From Pohlia nutans (lineage: Eukaryota; Streptophyta; Bryopsida; Bryales; Mniaceae), in NCBI GenBank assembly GCA_022496805.1, contig CM040103.1:11798001-11862000 (forward strand): a DNA stretch of 64,000 nt, read 5' to 3'. Of this stretch, positions 9,894 through 22,124 are shown one piece after another. How positions within the stretch are numbered: the stretch's first letter is position 1; every line of letters starts with the position of its first letter. The position numbers and the translations under genes are program-made. Below the pieces are notes generated by a model, which worked only from the letters and a program-made list of their open reading frames with translations, had not been told where the DNA came from and made no database searches.

Positions 9894-10151
9894 GAGCATG
9901 GCCACCCATGGCCTCAGAGGGTCTCTGACCTCAAGAAGTGGATGAAAAGTTTCAAGGGGCCTTTCAAAATGCTTCTTGAGAGCATGGCCACCCATGGCCT
10001 CAGAGGGTCTCTGACCTCAAGAAGTGGATGAAAAGTTTCAAGGGGCCTTTCAAAATGCTTCTTGAGAGCATGGCCACCCATGGCCTCACAGGGTCTCTGA
10101 CCTCAAGAAGTGGATGAAAAGTTTCAAGGGGCCTTTCAAAATGCTTCTTGA
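9894..10151 (+). repeat. 86-bp tandem triplication inside the MITE
   Basis: The unit begins GAGCATGGCCACCCATGG and repeats at 9894, 9980 and 10066. The copies are almost identical (one visible G/C difference), so the triplication is recent compared with the diverged elements around it. Confidence 0.95.
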
Positions 10152-10377
10152 CTCTGGATTCTAGCGTGTTAGAAATTGGGCCTTGAAATCACTATTGAGT
10201 TGACTATTCGATGATTATTCCTCTCATTCTACTTGTGATTGGTCCATTGACTATTTGATGCGCACTTTTGATACGTGAAGGGCGTGCAAGGGTGGGGGAG
10301 TGTGAGTGCAAGGGCCCTTCACATGTAGATGAATAATTTGAGAGGGTTAGTCCTAGCGTGCATGGGTGGGAATGCTC
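9894..10377. mobile_element. PIF/Harbinger-type MITE with triplicated left end
   Basis: The terminal inverted repeats are GAGCATGGCCACCCATG and CATGGGTGGGAATGCTC, flanked by TTA at 9891-9893 and 10378-10380. It lies just past the ETHE1 remnant. Related copies are at 16611 and 50175. Confidence 0.88.
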
Positions 10378-10449
10378 TTAATCACTACAGTATTCCAGTT
10401 ATATTTAGTGTGTTGTATGAGTTAGAGTGGGTGCATTGAGTTGATTTAC

Positions 10450-11009
10450 TTAACCCCTAAAGGACCGGGGGTGTTGAGCTTAGCTCTTGTAGCAAGCTCA
10501 ATTCCTCATTGGTGTGAGGTAATTTTGACGATCGGCACCGTTGAAATTAAAGAAGACTTACATAGCTTTTTTATGAAAAAATGATCAACAAAATTGCACA
10601 ATTTTTGAGAAAATGCCACCGTTGAGAAGATTGGTGGAACTTGTTTGGGGTATTTTGTACACATGCTGAAATCGGATTGTTCAAAAATGCTCCAAAAATT
10701 CTGAAATTTTTAATGTGAGTAGAAATCATCATTTTAAACATGTGCAAAAAAATTCAAGTAATTTGGAGGTGTGAGGAGGAAGATATGAGGGTCTGAAGTG
10801 ATGCTTAAATATCCTCCGTGCAACTCAACAATCACCAAAAATCGCTCATTTGATGAATTTCTGATCAAGAAGTACCTATAGATTTGGCTCTCAAAAAGAG
10901 ACAGGGTCTTTTTGTTGCTCATCCTACAATTCAAAACCCAAAGTCCCAAATTTCCTCACTTTCTAATTCCAAAAGCCCCCGGGGGGCCTTACGGTCCTTT
11001 AGGAGTTGA
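10450..11009 (+). mobile_element. TTAA-flanked MITE, family A-long, copy 1
   Basis: It starts TTAACCCCTAAAGGACCG and ends CGGTCCTTTAGGAGTTGA (last TTAA mutated), 560 bp. The interior is the reverse complement of 19445-20027. The only open frames are short and shared with neither strand of the other copy as protein. Confidence 0.9.
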
Positions 11010-11207
11010 TTGCAGAATGGCAATTGACTTCTGCATTAGACGGAGTCTTTTTTAAATTCGTATGAAGGGATCATGCAAAAGGAGAAGTTGCTTTTATCAT
11101 TGAGGTGTTTCATTTTGAAAAATTCCCCCAAGTGGAGTTTTGATCGAATGAACATAATTCCAATTGCATTTGAAAGAAGATTTGTTTACTTATGACGTCA
11201 TATTTTT

Positions 11208-11602
11208 TTAACCCTTAAAGGACAACCCCAGCCCCACGGGCTTGGTTTAAAGGAATATTGGAGACAGAAGTTTCATTTCTCAACCAAATCAAGCAAGACT
11301 TGTTGCGTTGGAAAGCTACTGAAAAAGCGATCTAGATTCCAAATTTTCGCCTCATTTGAGAGATTGTGGAATCGTTGGTAAGCAATCAAAGTTATCAAAT
11401 TGAACAAGTTTTGAGGTTGGGGCAGCTGAAGTTCAGCAGTGCCGCAGTGCTACAGTGCTACAGTGCTAGCTAGCAGTGCACTGCAGAGCCGTTTTTGAAA
11501 AAAAAAATTCAAAAAAATTCAAAAAAATTCAAAAAAATTCAAAAAAAATTAGATTCTTTCCGGGCTGCCCACCCAGGACCCAAATTGTCCTTTAAGGGTT
11601 AA
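11208..11602. mobile_element. TTAA-flanked MITE, family G
   Basis: The terminal inverted repeats are perfect over 18 bp (TTAACCCTTAAAGGACAA). It is 395 bp, with a simple A-rich repeat near 11500 and a CAGTGCTA tandem near 11450. I see no other copy here. Confidence 0.93.
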
Positions 11603-11689
11603 TTTGAAAAAAATATATAAAACTATGAGCTTGGATAGCTTGGGAAAATGGGCAGCAACCAAAAAATGATCTCTTGGGAGCTTAGGCAT

Positions 11690-12062
11690 TAATTTCCTAA
11701 GATTTCAATGTAAAGGTTCTCATAAAAAATTCAATTCATAAAATTAAGTAACCAAAAAATCTCTGAAAATCATTAAACTTAGAGTATTACATTCCAACCA
11801 ATCACAACAAATTTCATGTACAAATTGTCAATATCTCAATCATAATCAAATTACAAAAGAATTTTCAATTTTCAATTTCAAATTTTACACAAAAATATTA
11901 GTGACAACAATCATAGATCTAATCGTATGGATAGAATCAAAAATTCATAATGTACTACTTGTATTCATATATCAAGTTCAAAATATCCCGTTTAGTTACA
12001 TTTTATAAGACATCTTTAATATTTTTCAAATCTGGAGAGGGATGAGGACGTTTAGGGATTAA
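11690..12062 (+). mobile_element. TTAA-flanked MITE, family C, 5'-truncated copy
   Basis: The right two thirds match family C (GATCTAATCGTATGGATAG near 11908) and end GATGAGGACGTTTAGGGATTAA. The left terminus is missing. Confidence 0.8.
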
Positions 12063-12144
12063 ACAGTTTATTTCTTTTGCAACATCTATGGGTCTAGGTC
12101 AAACTACATCATATTGAGCGCAGTTTTACCAACAAATGTTCAGA

Positions 12145-12693
12145 TTAACCCTTTAACGCGCCTGCGTCCATATAATGGACGACGAACGTATTGAAATCCT
12201 TGTCTTTACTACATCCTGTACAGTTTTTCATCCATCCAAATTTTCTTTGGTTCTTGTGCTAGTTGACTACCATTTGTACGGTATGGATCTTCAAAATAAG
12301 ATATTGTGATTTTTTGAAAAATAACAATAGTGGTTGATGTCAAGTTTCATTTTTAGTTCAAGAAGTGAGACCTTCACCATGATTTTCCAAAATAAGCAGA
12401 ATCAAATAATGGAAAGCATACCATCTCATAGTGCATGTTATTTCAAATTCGTTACAACAATTTTTAATTTCTTTGTGTTACTTTGGCATTTTTAATTGAA
12501 TTTCAAAAGAAAACCTTGAAAAATTAATTTAAAAAAATTACTAAAAAAATATGATAAATCCGACGATACAGATGTGATCTAAACATTGACATTTACAACT
12601 TTACTTTGTACATCAACTCCATTTTTGGTATTCATCAAACATTTTATAACGGATCTTTGAAATCAGTGATGAATCGGGACGTTAAAGGGTTAA
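12145..12693 (-). mobile_element. TTAA-flanked MITE, family B, copy 1 (inverted)
   Basis: It begins TTAACCCTTTAACGCGCC and ends GGGACGTTAAAGGGTTAA, 549 bp. It is the reverse complement of the copies at 20024, 30450 and 31809. Confidence 0.93.
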
Positions 12694-13068
12694 AATCTAA
12701 AAATTAAAATTAAAATTTATAGAATTCCTCATTTAAACTTGAGCTTCTTTCCAAATAAAATATATTATTTGGATTTTTTTGTAATTAATATGATGTTCTA
12801 AAGAAAACTGACCTAAAAATTTGTAACAAGTTGAAAGTTTCAGACTAACAAAAATACATATGGTTTTGAGCATACAAAATATTTTAATAAATCTTGTCAA
12901 AATTATGCATGGAAATGAAGTTTTGACTTTTTTGGCAAAAGGTGTGAGCACTCAAAGATTGAAGGCCCATTCACATCCACCAACTCTGCCGTGCGTCAGA
13001 TAACTTTTAGGAATATGAGGTCAAAAGAAAAATATAAAATATGTAAAGAGGAATTACTCCACCGTATG

Positions 13069-13656
13069 TTAACCCCTAAATGTACCAGGGTGTCCTTAGA
13101 ATTGACAAATTGAGAGAAAGCATTATAAACTACTATTTAGAAGAATATTCTAGAATTGATATACAAATGAAAGTTCTAGATTTTGAATTTTAGATTCCAT
13201 CCGTACGGTTTGATTCACTAATACAATCACCAATATTTAATTATAAAAATTGAAAGTTAAAATTAAAAATTCCTTCTAAATTTGATTACAAACTAAATTT
13301 CAATCTTTTTTGAGTAAAATTTGTTGGAATGAGTTTGAAATGAGATACTCTTAAATGTAGTGATACTTTGAAATTTTTGTGTTTCTTAAATTTATGACCT
13401 CATTCTTCACGATTCCACTTTGAACTAGAGTCAATGCAAATTTGGCTTGGTCAACGACTTGACATACTTCTACATTTGTAATTTAAAAAAAATATGTACT
13501 CTAGTATGACTAAATCCAACCATTGGATAGGACAACAACTTGGTGAAGAATCTCCAAAAAATTGGATGAATTTCATCCAAGCAGTGATGAGAACGTGAGA
13601 AGGCTTTGAATCCGTTCATGATCCAGTTTCTGAACACTGGGACGTTTAGGGGTTAA
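13069..13656 (+). mobile_element. TTAA-flanked MITE, family I, copy 1
   Basis: It begins TTAACCCCTAAATGTACCAG and ends CTGGGACGTTTAGGGGTTAA, 588 bp. It is inverted relative to the copy at 32577. Confidence 0.92.
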
Positions 13657-13938
13657 GAAGCAATGCAACGCAAAAAATGAACATGACTATAGTTGCGGCA
13701 CTGTAGCACAGTTGCACAGTGATGCAACAGTAGTTGTAGCAGTAGCAAGAATTGACAAAGTAGTGAATATTTTTTTGTTTCTTCATTTTACCTCACATTC
13801 TTTCAGAAATGCAAACGCAACAGTGGCAAGGGGCTGGTGTGAATGGGCCATCAAAGTAACTTTACTAAAGTCACTCAATTCTTTGAAATGTTGCTAACAA
13901 ATAATTATGTACATGTTCCCAAGTACATACCATAACCT

Positions 13939-15458
13939 TTAACCCCTAAACGTCCAACCGTTCAAAATGTGAACGATGTACAAAACCAAACACATATTTC
14001 TCATTCGACACTGACTTTTTGCAGTGTGGGTATTTTACTATATATTTTATGGGAAGTTAACTTCATGCCTGTGTGATCCGATTAGAAAAGGATGATTTGT
14101 GAAATTTCTATGTCACATTTCATGTTGTAGTGATTCACTCAAAACTTCAAAAGATTTCATTGTAAAAGCACTTTTAAAAAAACCAACTCATAAAATTAAG
14201 CAACCAAAAAACCAAAAAAACCACTACACTTAGAGTAACTATTGACATTTCAACCAATCATAACAAATTTCATGTACAAATTTTCAATATCTTATTCATG
14301 ATCAAATTACAAAAGAATTTTCAATTTTGAGTTTCAAATTTTACACAAAAGTATTGTTGATAGCACTCATAGATCTAACCATATGAATAGAATCAAAAAT
14401 TTATAATGTACAACTTTTATTGATATATCAAGTTTAACCCCTAAATTTCCTTGTGTTTTTGGGAGCTTGAAACCTCAAAACTGCGATTTTCTACCTCTAT
14501 GTACTTCCGGGGATGTGAACCAAGTTGTTTTTACTTCTTTTAGAATTCCAACCGTAAGATCTTGTACCTAAGTCTATTCATAGCTACTGTTTCAAAAATT
14601 GACCGTTGGATGTTTATCATTTGCAAGATCATAACATCCAAAGTTTGTGCAAAAGTTTTTCGGGGCATTGCTTGGGAGGCATTGTCTCCATAGTGCAAAG
14701 GGGGACTTGAAGATTGTTACTCCAAACATTTTGCTCATATTTTTTTCCATGTAGATAACTAAGTTGGGTACGCTCATGCAAAATTTTAGAGACTCATTAC
14801 GCGTTTCAAACCTTCATCCAAATTAATTTCCGGAAGTAGGTATAAAAATGGCAATTTGGTGAAACATGCATCACATTAATTGTATTTGATTTTTGGAAAA
14901 ATGAACGGTGATTAGGTACCTCTATGATTTTATAAATTTTAGGCGAAATTATTTTTAAAAAATTTCAAAATCTCAAATTTTGACAAATTTCGAAAGAAAT
15001 GGATGTGAAATTACAAAAAACCTTGGAGGTTGTTGTTCTTTATTTTGGAGGCTGCCCTTGTCAAGCCAAGAATATAATCAACATGGGTCACTTCAAATTC
15101 TGAGCCTAAATGTGGTGAAGAGCATGTCTCCAAAAAAAAATTGAAAAAATGATTATAATAAAAAGTTTTTTTCTGCCCCAGTTGGGCTTGAAACCAAAAA
15201 TTTCAATAAAAAAATTATAAAATCCGAATTTGACTTTGTAATTTTTACTCCACAAACGTTGTATGTATGACCACGCCCACGCCAAATTATAGTCTAAAAT
15301 TCTTAATTTAGACCTTCCATCTAAGCTGCCCGAAACAGCAAAAAGCCATTTTGGCTTTTAAGGGCCTTTAGGGGTTAAAATATCCTTTTTGTTATAATTT
15401 GTAAGACATTTTTGAAATTCTCCAAACCTGAAGAGGAGTGAGGACGTTTAGGGGTTAA
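13939..15458 (+). mobile_element. TTAA-flanked MITE, family C, carrying a nested element
   Basis: It begins TTAACCCCTAAACGTCCAAC and ends GTGAGGACGTTTAGGGGTTAA less one base. Its own body is about 575 bp; the remainder is the family H element at 14434-15378. Confidence 0.92.
14434..15378. mobile_element. TTAA-flanked MITE, family H (945 bp), nested in family C
   Basis: It begins TTAACCCCTAAATTTCC and ends GGGCCTTTAGGGGTTAA. The family C copy at 11690-12062 gives the uninterrupted site (CAAGTTCAAAATATCCC), matching the flanks here on both sides. It is the longest TTAA element in the window and has no convincing coding frame. Confidence 0.9.
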
Positions 15459-16607
15459 TATCTAAGAAGAGTCAGAGTGAAGCAATAGCCTTGAAACTTG
15501 AATGTTGGCAATGTGAACAACATAAAGGACAACAAAAGGAAAACATTTCATGTGGCACTTAAAAAGTTAGGGCTAAAAAAACAAAAATAGTTTAATATTT
15601 CTTCTAGTTTTAAAATCTTTATATTTGCACTTTTATTCTTAATGACTTTATAATTTTCCTTCCTGTTTTCTACCCAACAAGATACATTCATTATTAATTA
15701 TAAGAAATGAAATTTTTATAATGTTTCAAAGATTTCAGTGTAGTTAGCATGATTCTAAAAATTAAAAAAAAAAAATTGTTAAATTTGAAAAAAATAAAAA
15801 ATTGAGTACTACATTGTATCATAATCTACCCCCCAAGTTAGGCAAAAAGAAATTAGTTTATTGCATATTCTATCAAGATGAGACATTGCAAGTGGTTTGT
15901 GCTAAGAATCTTAGAAATTTGAGAACTAAAAAAACCTTAAAAATTACACCATGAGTGTGACAAAGTAAGGCAATTAGGGTGTTAAATAGGATTCAAGATT
16001 TCCTCTGAACCGTTGTGAATTGCAATAGATGAATGATTTGCAACAATTTTTTTGTAGTAATCCTTAAAACTTTCTAAATTAATCATAAAGAATGTCAACA
16101 TTTTTCAAAAATCTCTTAAGGATCTCCCTAAAATTTCAGACACATCAAAATAATCATTAAGCAAGTTTAAATGCCATAATTTTTACAATTTTTACAATGT
16201 TTCAAAATTGCAAACCAAACTTGAATGGGACCGCATTTTCTTATTTGGATAAATTTTCATTTAAAATAGAGAACGAAAACAAAATCACAAATTTACTATT
16301 TTACAACCTATTTTGGGCTTAATAATTCCCATAGTCTTTAAAAAGTTAAATACTCTTCTTTGGATGAAACATTTGTACCAAATAATTTTTTTTCAAAAAT
16401 GAAGATTTGTAGATGGAATATTCACCAAGAATCCTTTTCATCGTACAATAAAATGTTGGAATTTTTATTTTCCAGAAATTTGGGCAATGTTAAAGATTTT
16501 CCCTTTTATTGTGTTTCCGACTTCGCCCTCCACCTACGGTATATTTTATTTTATAGTGCAGCAGGTACTGTAGGTGGACACAAGGATGGAGCAAAGCGAG
16601 GCTTTCT
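15459..16607. other. Gene-free AT-rich stretch
   Basis: I see no terminal repeats, RNA gene or conserved frame. The 83-codon frame at 16360-16611 has no recognisable protein features and runs into the next MITE. Confidence 0.5.
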
Positions 16608-16610
16608 TTA

Positions 16611-16908
16611 GAGCATAGCCATCCATGTCCTCCCAGAGTCTCTCATACTGAAGAACTAAATGAAAAGTGCCAAGGGCCCTTCAAAAATGCCTCTTGACTC
16701 TCAATCCTAGCGTGATAAAAAAAAACGGCCCTTCAGTCACATCATTGTTTGGTTGACTATTTCCCACATTCTACTTGTGATTGGTTCATTGACTATTTGA
16801 TGTGCACTTTTTATGTGTTAGGAGCGTGGACTGTAAGTGCAAACGCTCTTTTGATGTAGATGAATAATTTCAGCAAGTCGGCTCTAGCGTACATGGGTGG
16901 GAATGCTC
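16611..16908. mobile_element. PIF/Harbinger-type MITE (298 bp)
   Basis: The ends GAGCATAGCCATCCATG and CATGGGTGGGAATGCTC match the element at 9894. The left flank is TTA and the right flank TTT, a decayed duplication. It has a single left end, unlike the triplicated copy. Confidence 0.82.
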
Positions 16909-18170
16909 TTTGTCTTTTAACTGTCAAATGACGGAAACAGTCCACACGCCATCACCATTGATGACTCAGCACCTCCCTCTCACGCCACATGGCACACACC
17001 CATCATTCCCCATACAGTGCATTTTTTTCTGGCCAACCCCACACCACACCTAGATTCTTTCTTAAAAAGATCCTCCCTAAAAAGTACCTCATTCAGGCTC
17101 AAATACCGTAGCTTCAAAGCAGCTTCGTCAAAAAGTAATTCTAAACTTTTTGGGAAATTCTTTTTCAAACCCAACAAATATTTGTAAGGAAAAAAAACGG
17201 GTTTTTGAAGAATATTTGGGTTTGGGAAATTTTATTTTTTTAAAATAATAAATTATTCACCCGAGGAGGGGCGAAGTTGTCCTATAGCTATGGTATCCTC
17301 CCCAAAAATGCACCATTGATCATTGTGTAGTACATTAATCCTAAAAGGTCATAGAGGTCTTGAGCAAGTTCGTCGGGTCCAAAAAAAATGGTATTTGGAG
17401 CTCCAAAATGATGTTCTTAGTCAAGATTTAAAAAATCACTCCATTCAAAATTTCCCAACCCATCTATTGGAGTTGTTCATTTCAATATTAAGTGAGATGT
17501 AAACATCAAAAAAAAAATTGCTTATCCTTAAATCAACTAAACTTTGACTATGCATAATCCCATGAGGTTTTGTACAATCATGTTGTTTCATTTTTCAAAG
17601 TGTGTCACATGAATATTTTTTTGTTTTGATCTTTGAAATTTTTAGTTTAGATTCATTCCTTCATTAAAATTGAGGAAAATTCCAAAAAAATAATATCATA
17701 TTTATTGTTTGATGATCTACTTTGAATGGCAATGGAAAAATTGCTAATTTTATCAATTAAAGATATAGCTTACATTTTTTTCTTCATTTTGGTGTACATT
17801 GTATTGTACAAAAAGAAGTTTCTTAAAATAATGAAAGGAAAGCTGTGAAAACGACCCTAAAAAATGAGACAAATTGCATGTCCTTCAAGAGTTTACCTTT
17901 GAAGAATAAGGATTCATGATTAAAAAATGAAAAAATCAATTGATTTTATTTTGAAAAACATAATTCAATTGATACCAATTTTTATATCACTAGATTCACT
18001 TAATCGCATTACATGTGTTTGATAAAAAAACAAATAAATCTGAACTAAAGGAGTTTACATAGGACTATATAAAAATGCTAAAAATAACAATGACGCCCAA
18101 TCATGGCTTCTATAGTCGTATAGGGTTAAAGTATAGTAATAACCTTGCTACATTATTCTACCTTTGGGTC
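16909..18170. other. Gene-free AT-rich stretch
   Basis: No coding or mobile feature that I can support, apart from scattered short homopolymers. Confidence 0.45.
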
Positions 18171-18179
18171 AAATTTGAC

Positions 18180-18676
18180 CACTTCAGTTTTTAATATTAT
18201 TTTGTTCCAAATTACACTCAAAATCATCCTTTCGGCATTTGAACTAATGTACATGAGTTCAAAATTTCAAATGTGGAAAGTGTACAATCACATATGTATA
18301 CAATAAAAAAACATTAGTAGAAGAGTGTACTTGCCCGTGTACTTGGAGAAACAAGTTATAGTGCAAAAGGATGGTGCCAAAGAACCATTTGGGCACCAGT
18401 TAGTTTGTGGCACCATGCTCTTGTAGTGTAGCTTAGTGCCCTAAGTAGCTTATTTCTACTAGTGAAATATTATGTGCAAATTTTAGAATGTGATATTAGA
18501 AAGTGTGATAATAATGAGTGTAGAGTGTTAAATGAAATCAATATTCAAATGTTCATAATGTACAAATTGGTTAAAGTTCAAATTTAAAAATGAGTTAATG
18601 AGCCTAGATTTTTTGAAAATCTTCTCAAGATGTAAAACAAGATAAGAATGTTGTTTTGTTTCATTTGGTGAATATG

Positions 18677-18710
<34 letters not shown>

Positions 18711-18765
18711 TTTTTTTTTTTGAGGGTCAAAATGTCTATCCACAAGAATAAAACCATGTAATCAA
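18180..18765 (+). repeat. Interspersed repeat S, copy 1
   Basis: It matches 34262-34795 throughout (for example AAATGTGGAAAGTGTACAAT and TTTTCTACTAGTGAAATATT-type blocks). No terminal repeats are evident. It includes a 45-bp poly-T-rich tract at 18677-18721. Confidence 0.8.
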
Positions 18766-18794
18766 GTAAATGTAAACAACCCTTTGGTGTAACT

Positions 18795-18880
18795 TAACAA
18801 CTGTATATAACATTCAATAACCTTCATTAACTCTGCTTTGCTCTTGAAGAGAATGTGCAACATATTCTGCAATATCATTC
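18795..18880 (-). repeat. Short coding-like repeat T, copy 1
   Basis: It is similar to 59411-59490. On the minus strand both copies keep an open frame reading LHILFKSKAEL / LHILFKGKAES followed by IECY. It could be a gene fragment carried by a repeat; I do not recognise the protein. Confidence 0.5.
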
Positions 18881-19444
18881 AAAAACAATCAGTAGCTATC
18901 AATATTTTTCCACGGATGGAGGTTTTGGAAAACTAGAAGGAAGGCAACCATGCATGGTTTTTGCTGACACATCCCCGCATGTCCCTCCCTTTTAAAAAGA
19001 GCAACATTCTAGGTAATAATACTTTAAACTCAAAATGTTATGGTGCATGGCTAACCAGTTGAAAATGGGCAACCTAAATTTAAAAAAATTCCTTGAACAA
19101 TGCACCATTGCTTTTGTCCCTCCATTGACAATGGTTTATGACCTTTTTGCTTCTTTCCCTACCCTCCGGACTCTTTGAAAAATGAAAAAATAAAGGGTTG
19201 CACGTAATGTACTACTACTACATGGTTAGAAATCACATGATGCACAACAAATCATATGATGGATGAAAAAAAAAATGGCTGATTTCTAAGGGGTCATTGA
19301 ATGCTCGGAACTGAACCCACCCCCGGGTTTATGGTCCTAAAATAGGGGTGGGGCTCCAGTTGTGCATCCAAGCCAAGCTCCAGCGTCAAGCTTTGTTGGC
19401 CAGGAAATACAGAGCAGGAAGGCTTGGACTCGGAGTTGGAACTG

Positions 19445-20027
19445 TTAACCCCTAAAGGACCATGAGGCCACCACATGGCTTCTGGAACTAGAAAGTAAGG
19501 AATTTCGAGTTGTTGGACCGTGAATTGTAAAGTGAGCAACAAAGAGACCCTAGTTCTTTTTGAGAGCTGAATCCGTGAGTACTTCTTGATCAAATTTCAT
19601 GAAGTGTGCAATTTTTGGTGAATTTTTTGAGTTGCACGGTGGGTATTTTGGCGTCACTTCAAACCCTCATATCTTCTTCCTCGCACCTCCAAATCACTTG
19701 AAATTTTTTCCACATTTTTAAAATGATGATTTCTACTCACAGTAAAAATTTCAGATTTTTTGGAGCACTATTGATCAATCCGATTTCAGCATGTGTACAA
19801 AATACCTTGAACAAGTTCCATCAATCTTCTCAACGGTGGCATTTTCTCAAAAATTATGCGATTTTGTCGATATTTTTTTCATACAAAAGCTATGTAAGTC
19901 TTCTTTGATTTCAAACGGTGCCGATCATCAAAATTATCCCACATCAATGAGGAATTGAACTTGTTATAAGAGCTAGTCAAGAAAACAAGAGCTAAACTAA
20001 AAACCCCCCCGGTCCTTTAGGGGTTAA
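19445..20027 (-). mobile_element. TTAA-flanked MITE, family A-long, copy 2 (inverted)
   Basis: It begins TTAACCCCTAAAGGACCATG and ends CGGTCCTTTAGGGGTTAA, 583 bp. It is the reverse complement of 10450-11009. Its right TTAA is also the left TTAA of the next element. Confidence 0.92.
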
Positions 20028-20573
20028 CCTTTTAACGTCCTGATTCAACATTGTTTTCAAAGATTCATTATAAAATGTTTGATGAAAAACAAAAAATGGA
20101 GTTGATATACAAAGCATAGTTGTAAATGTCAATGTGAAGATTGCATCTGTACGGTTGGATTCATCAAATTATTTATCAATATTTATTCATGAATTTTGCA
20201 AGGTTTTCTCTTGAAATTCATTTAAAAATCCAAAATTAACACATTTTTGTAAAAAAAAATGGTAAGGAAATTGGAATGATGTGCATTACAAGATGGTATG
20301 GTTTCCATTATTTGATTCTACTTATTTTGAAAAATCATGTTTAAGGTCTCACTTTTTGAACTAAGAATGAAACTTGACATAAACCAATTCTGTTGTTTTT
20401 CAAAAAATCACAATACATTATTTTGAAGATCCATACCGTACAAATAATAGTCAACTAGCACAAGAACCAAGAGAAATTTGGATGGGTGAAAAACTGTATA
20501 GGAAGTAGTGTTAGGAAAGGTTGCAATCTGTTCATCGTCCATATACTTGGACGCATGCCCGTTCAAGGGTTAA
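20024..20573 (+). mobile_element. TTAA-flanked MITE, family B, copy 2
   Basis: It begins TTAACCTTTTAACGTCC and ends CCGTTCAAGGGTTAA, 550 bp. It abuts the family A element by a shared TTAA. Confidence 0.9.
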
Positions 20574-20582
20574 ATTGGGAAG

Positions 20583-21385
20583 TTAACCCTTTAGTGTCTA
20601 GGTCACTAGATCACTAGAAAACGAAATGCCGTAAAATTCGTGAACCATTTTAGTCCAATGTCTCAAGTTCAAAAGCGTAACTTTTGATTCTGCAGATGAT
20701 GCAAAAATAAAAATTGAAATTTGGTTTTGTTAGCAATCCAAATATCAATGTGCAAAACACCAAAATACTGCAAATACATTTAAAAACAACAAATACATAC
20801 AAATACAACACATGTACTATGTGATATTTCTTGTGTTTGGAAGTTTGTTATCTTGTATTCTTTTTTGGGATTGTGTTCTCTTGTTAATATTCCATTAGTG
20901 TATGTAGTCTGATCTTTATCCATGTACCAGCTCCTTCATTATTTTAACGTATAATTTTTTTCCTAAACCGTACATGGATAAGTCACTCTCACTTGTAAAA
21001 TTCACAATAATTATGTATGAGTCCGTTCTTGACATGAAAGATTGCAATGGAGAGGTGTTGAACCAGGTCATTGCTGAACATCTTCACTTTTATTTTAGAA
21101 AATTTAACCCAAATTCTATTTAACCTTGAAGTCACACACCCCCCCCCAAAAGAAAATCTCATTTTTGAATGTGCATTATATAGTTCAAAAACATACTATA
21201 ATCTTCCAATCCAACGGTCCTATCTTACCAAGATTAAACCGATACTTGTTTCATTAAGCTATGTTTACATTTATACGGTTGAATACTATTGATTGTATTC
21301 CTAATTTCAAAAGAGAAAGTTTAAAAAAAACATCACCCAACAAACTGTAGTTTCTTCAGAACCACTCTAGGCACTATAGGATTAA
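20583..21385 (+). mobile_element. TTAA-flanked MITE, family E, copy 1
   Basis: It begins TTAACCCTTTAGTGTCTAG and ends CTAGGCACTATAGGATTAA, 803 bp. It matches 40115-40926. Its right TTAA is shared with the family F element. Confidence 0.92.
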
Positions 21386-22124
21386 CCCCTAAACGCCGCC
21401 ACAATCAAAAAATGGCTTAAGACTAAAATCGACTGTTCGATACCAACTGTTGCGTGGATGATTTCCATCCAATTCTTTATGTGAAGGGCTTTCCTTGGTG
21501 ATACCACTTCCTCAAGTTAAATTAAAATCATTCAAGTTATTTTTAAATTTTATATGGGGTCTCAACTACAAAAAGAGTCGTGAAAACGGTTCACCGTGTT
21601 GTGTATTTTGGATTTTTTTGCTTGTTTTACTTAAACTAAATTTAAGCCATGAAAATGAGTTCCATTGCATCTGAGCTTAACTAACAAAATGAAGCTTGCC
21701 AAGTCTAGTTTCTACTCCACTTTGAATTTTTGGAAACATTTGAAAATTGAGTGTTTTTATTGTAGTTACAAGTTCGGAAGGTATCACCAAGGTGTATCAA
21801 AATTTCTAAATTTAGATACACAAATGATTTTCACCAACTAAATTTTATTTCATTGTAATTTACACGTTAGATAAAAAAATCATAATTCTTTAGTACATTT
21901 TGTAACTGATATAGATTTTCTTTACAAATCACTTCATAAAACCATAGTAATTTCAAATTTTACCAAAACTTACGAAAAAATTATGATTTGTAGTAAACAT
22001 GTGACTTCATTTACTAAAAATATAAATTTGAAGTTATTATTTTTAGTAGTAAAATTGAGTGTGACAAATAAAGCATGATTCCATGGTCATAGGCCTCATC
22101 ATAGGTCCAACCTTTAAGGGTTAA
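21382..22124. mobile_element. TTAA-flanked MITE, family F
   Basis: It begins TTAACCCCTAAACGCCGCC and ends AGGTCCAACCTTTAAGGGTTAA less its first bases, 743 bp. The ends are only partly complementary, so this call is weaker than the others. It is the last of four elements standing back to back. Confidence 0.7.
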
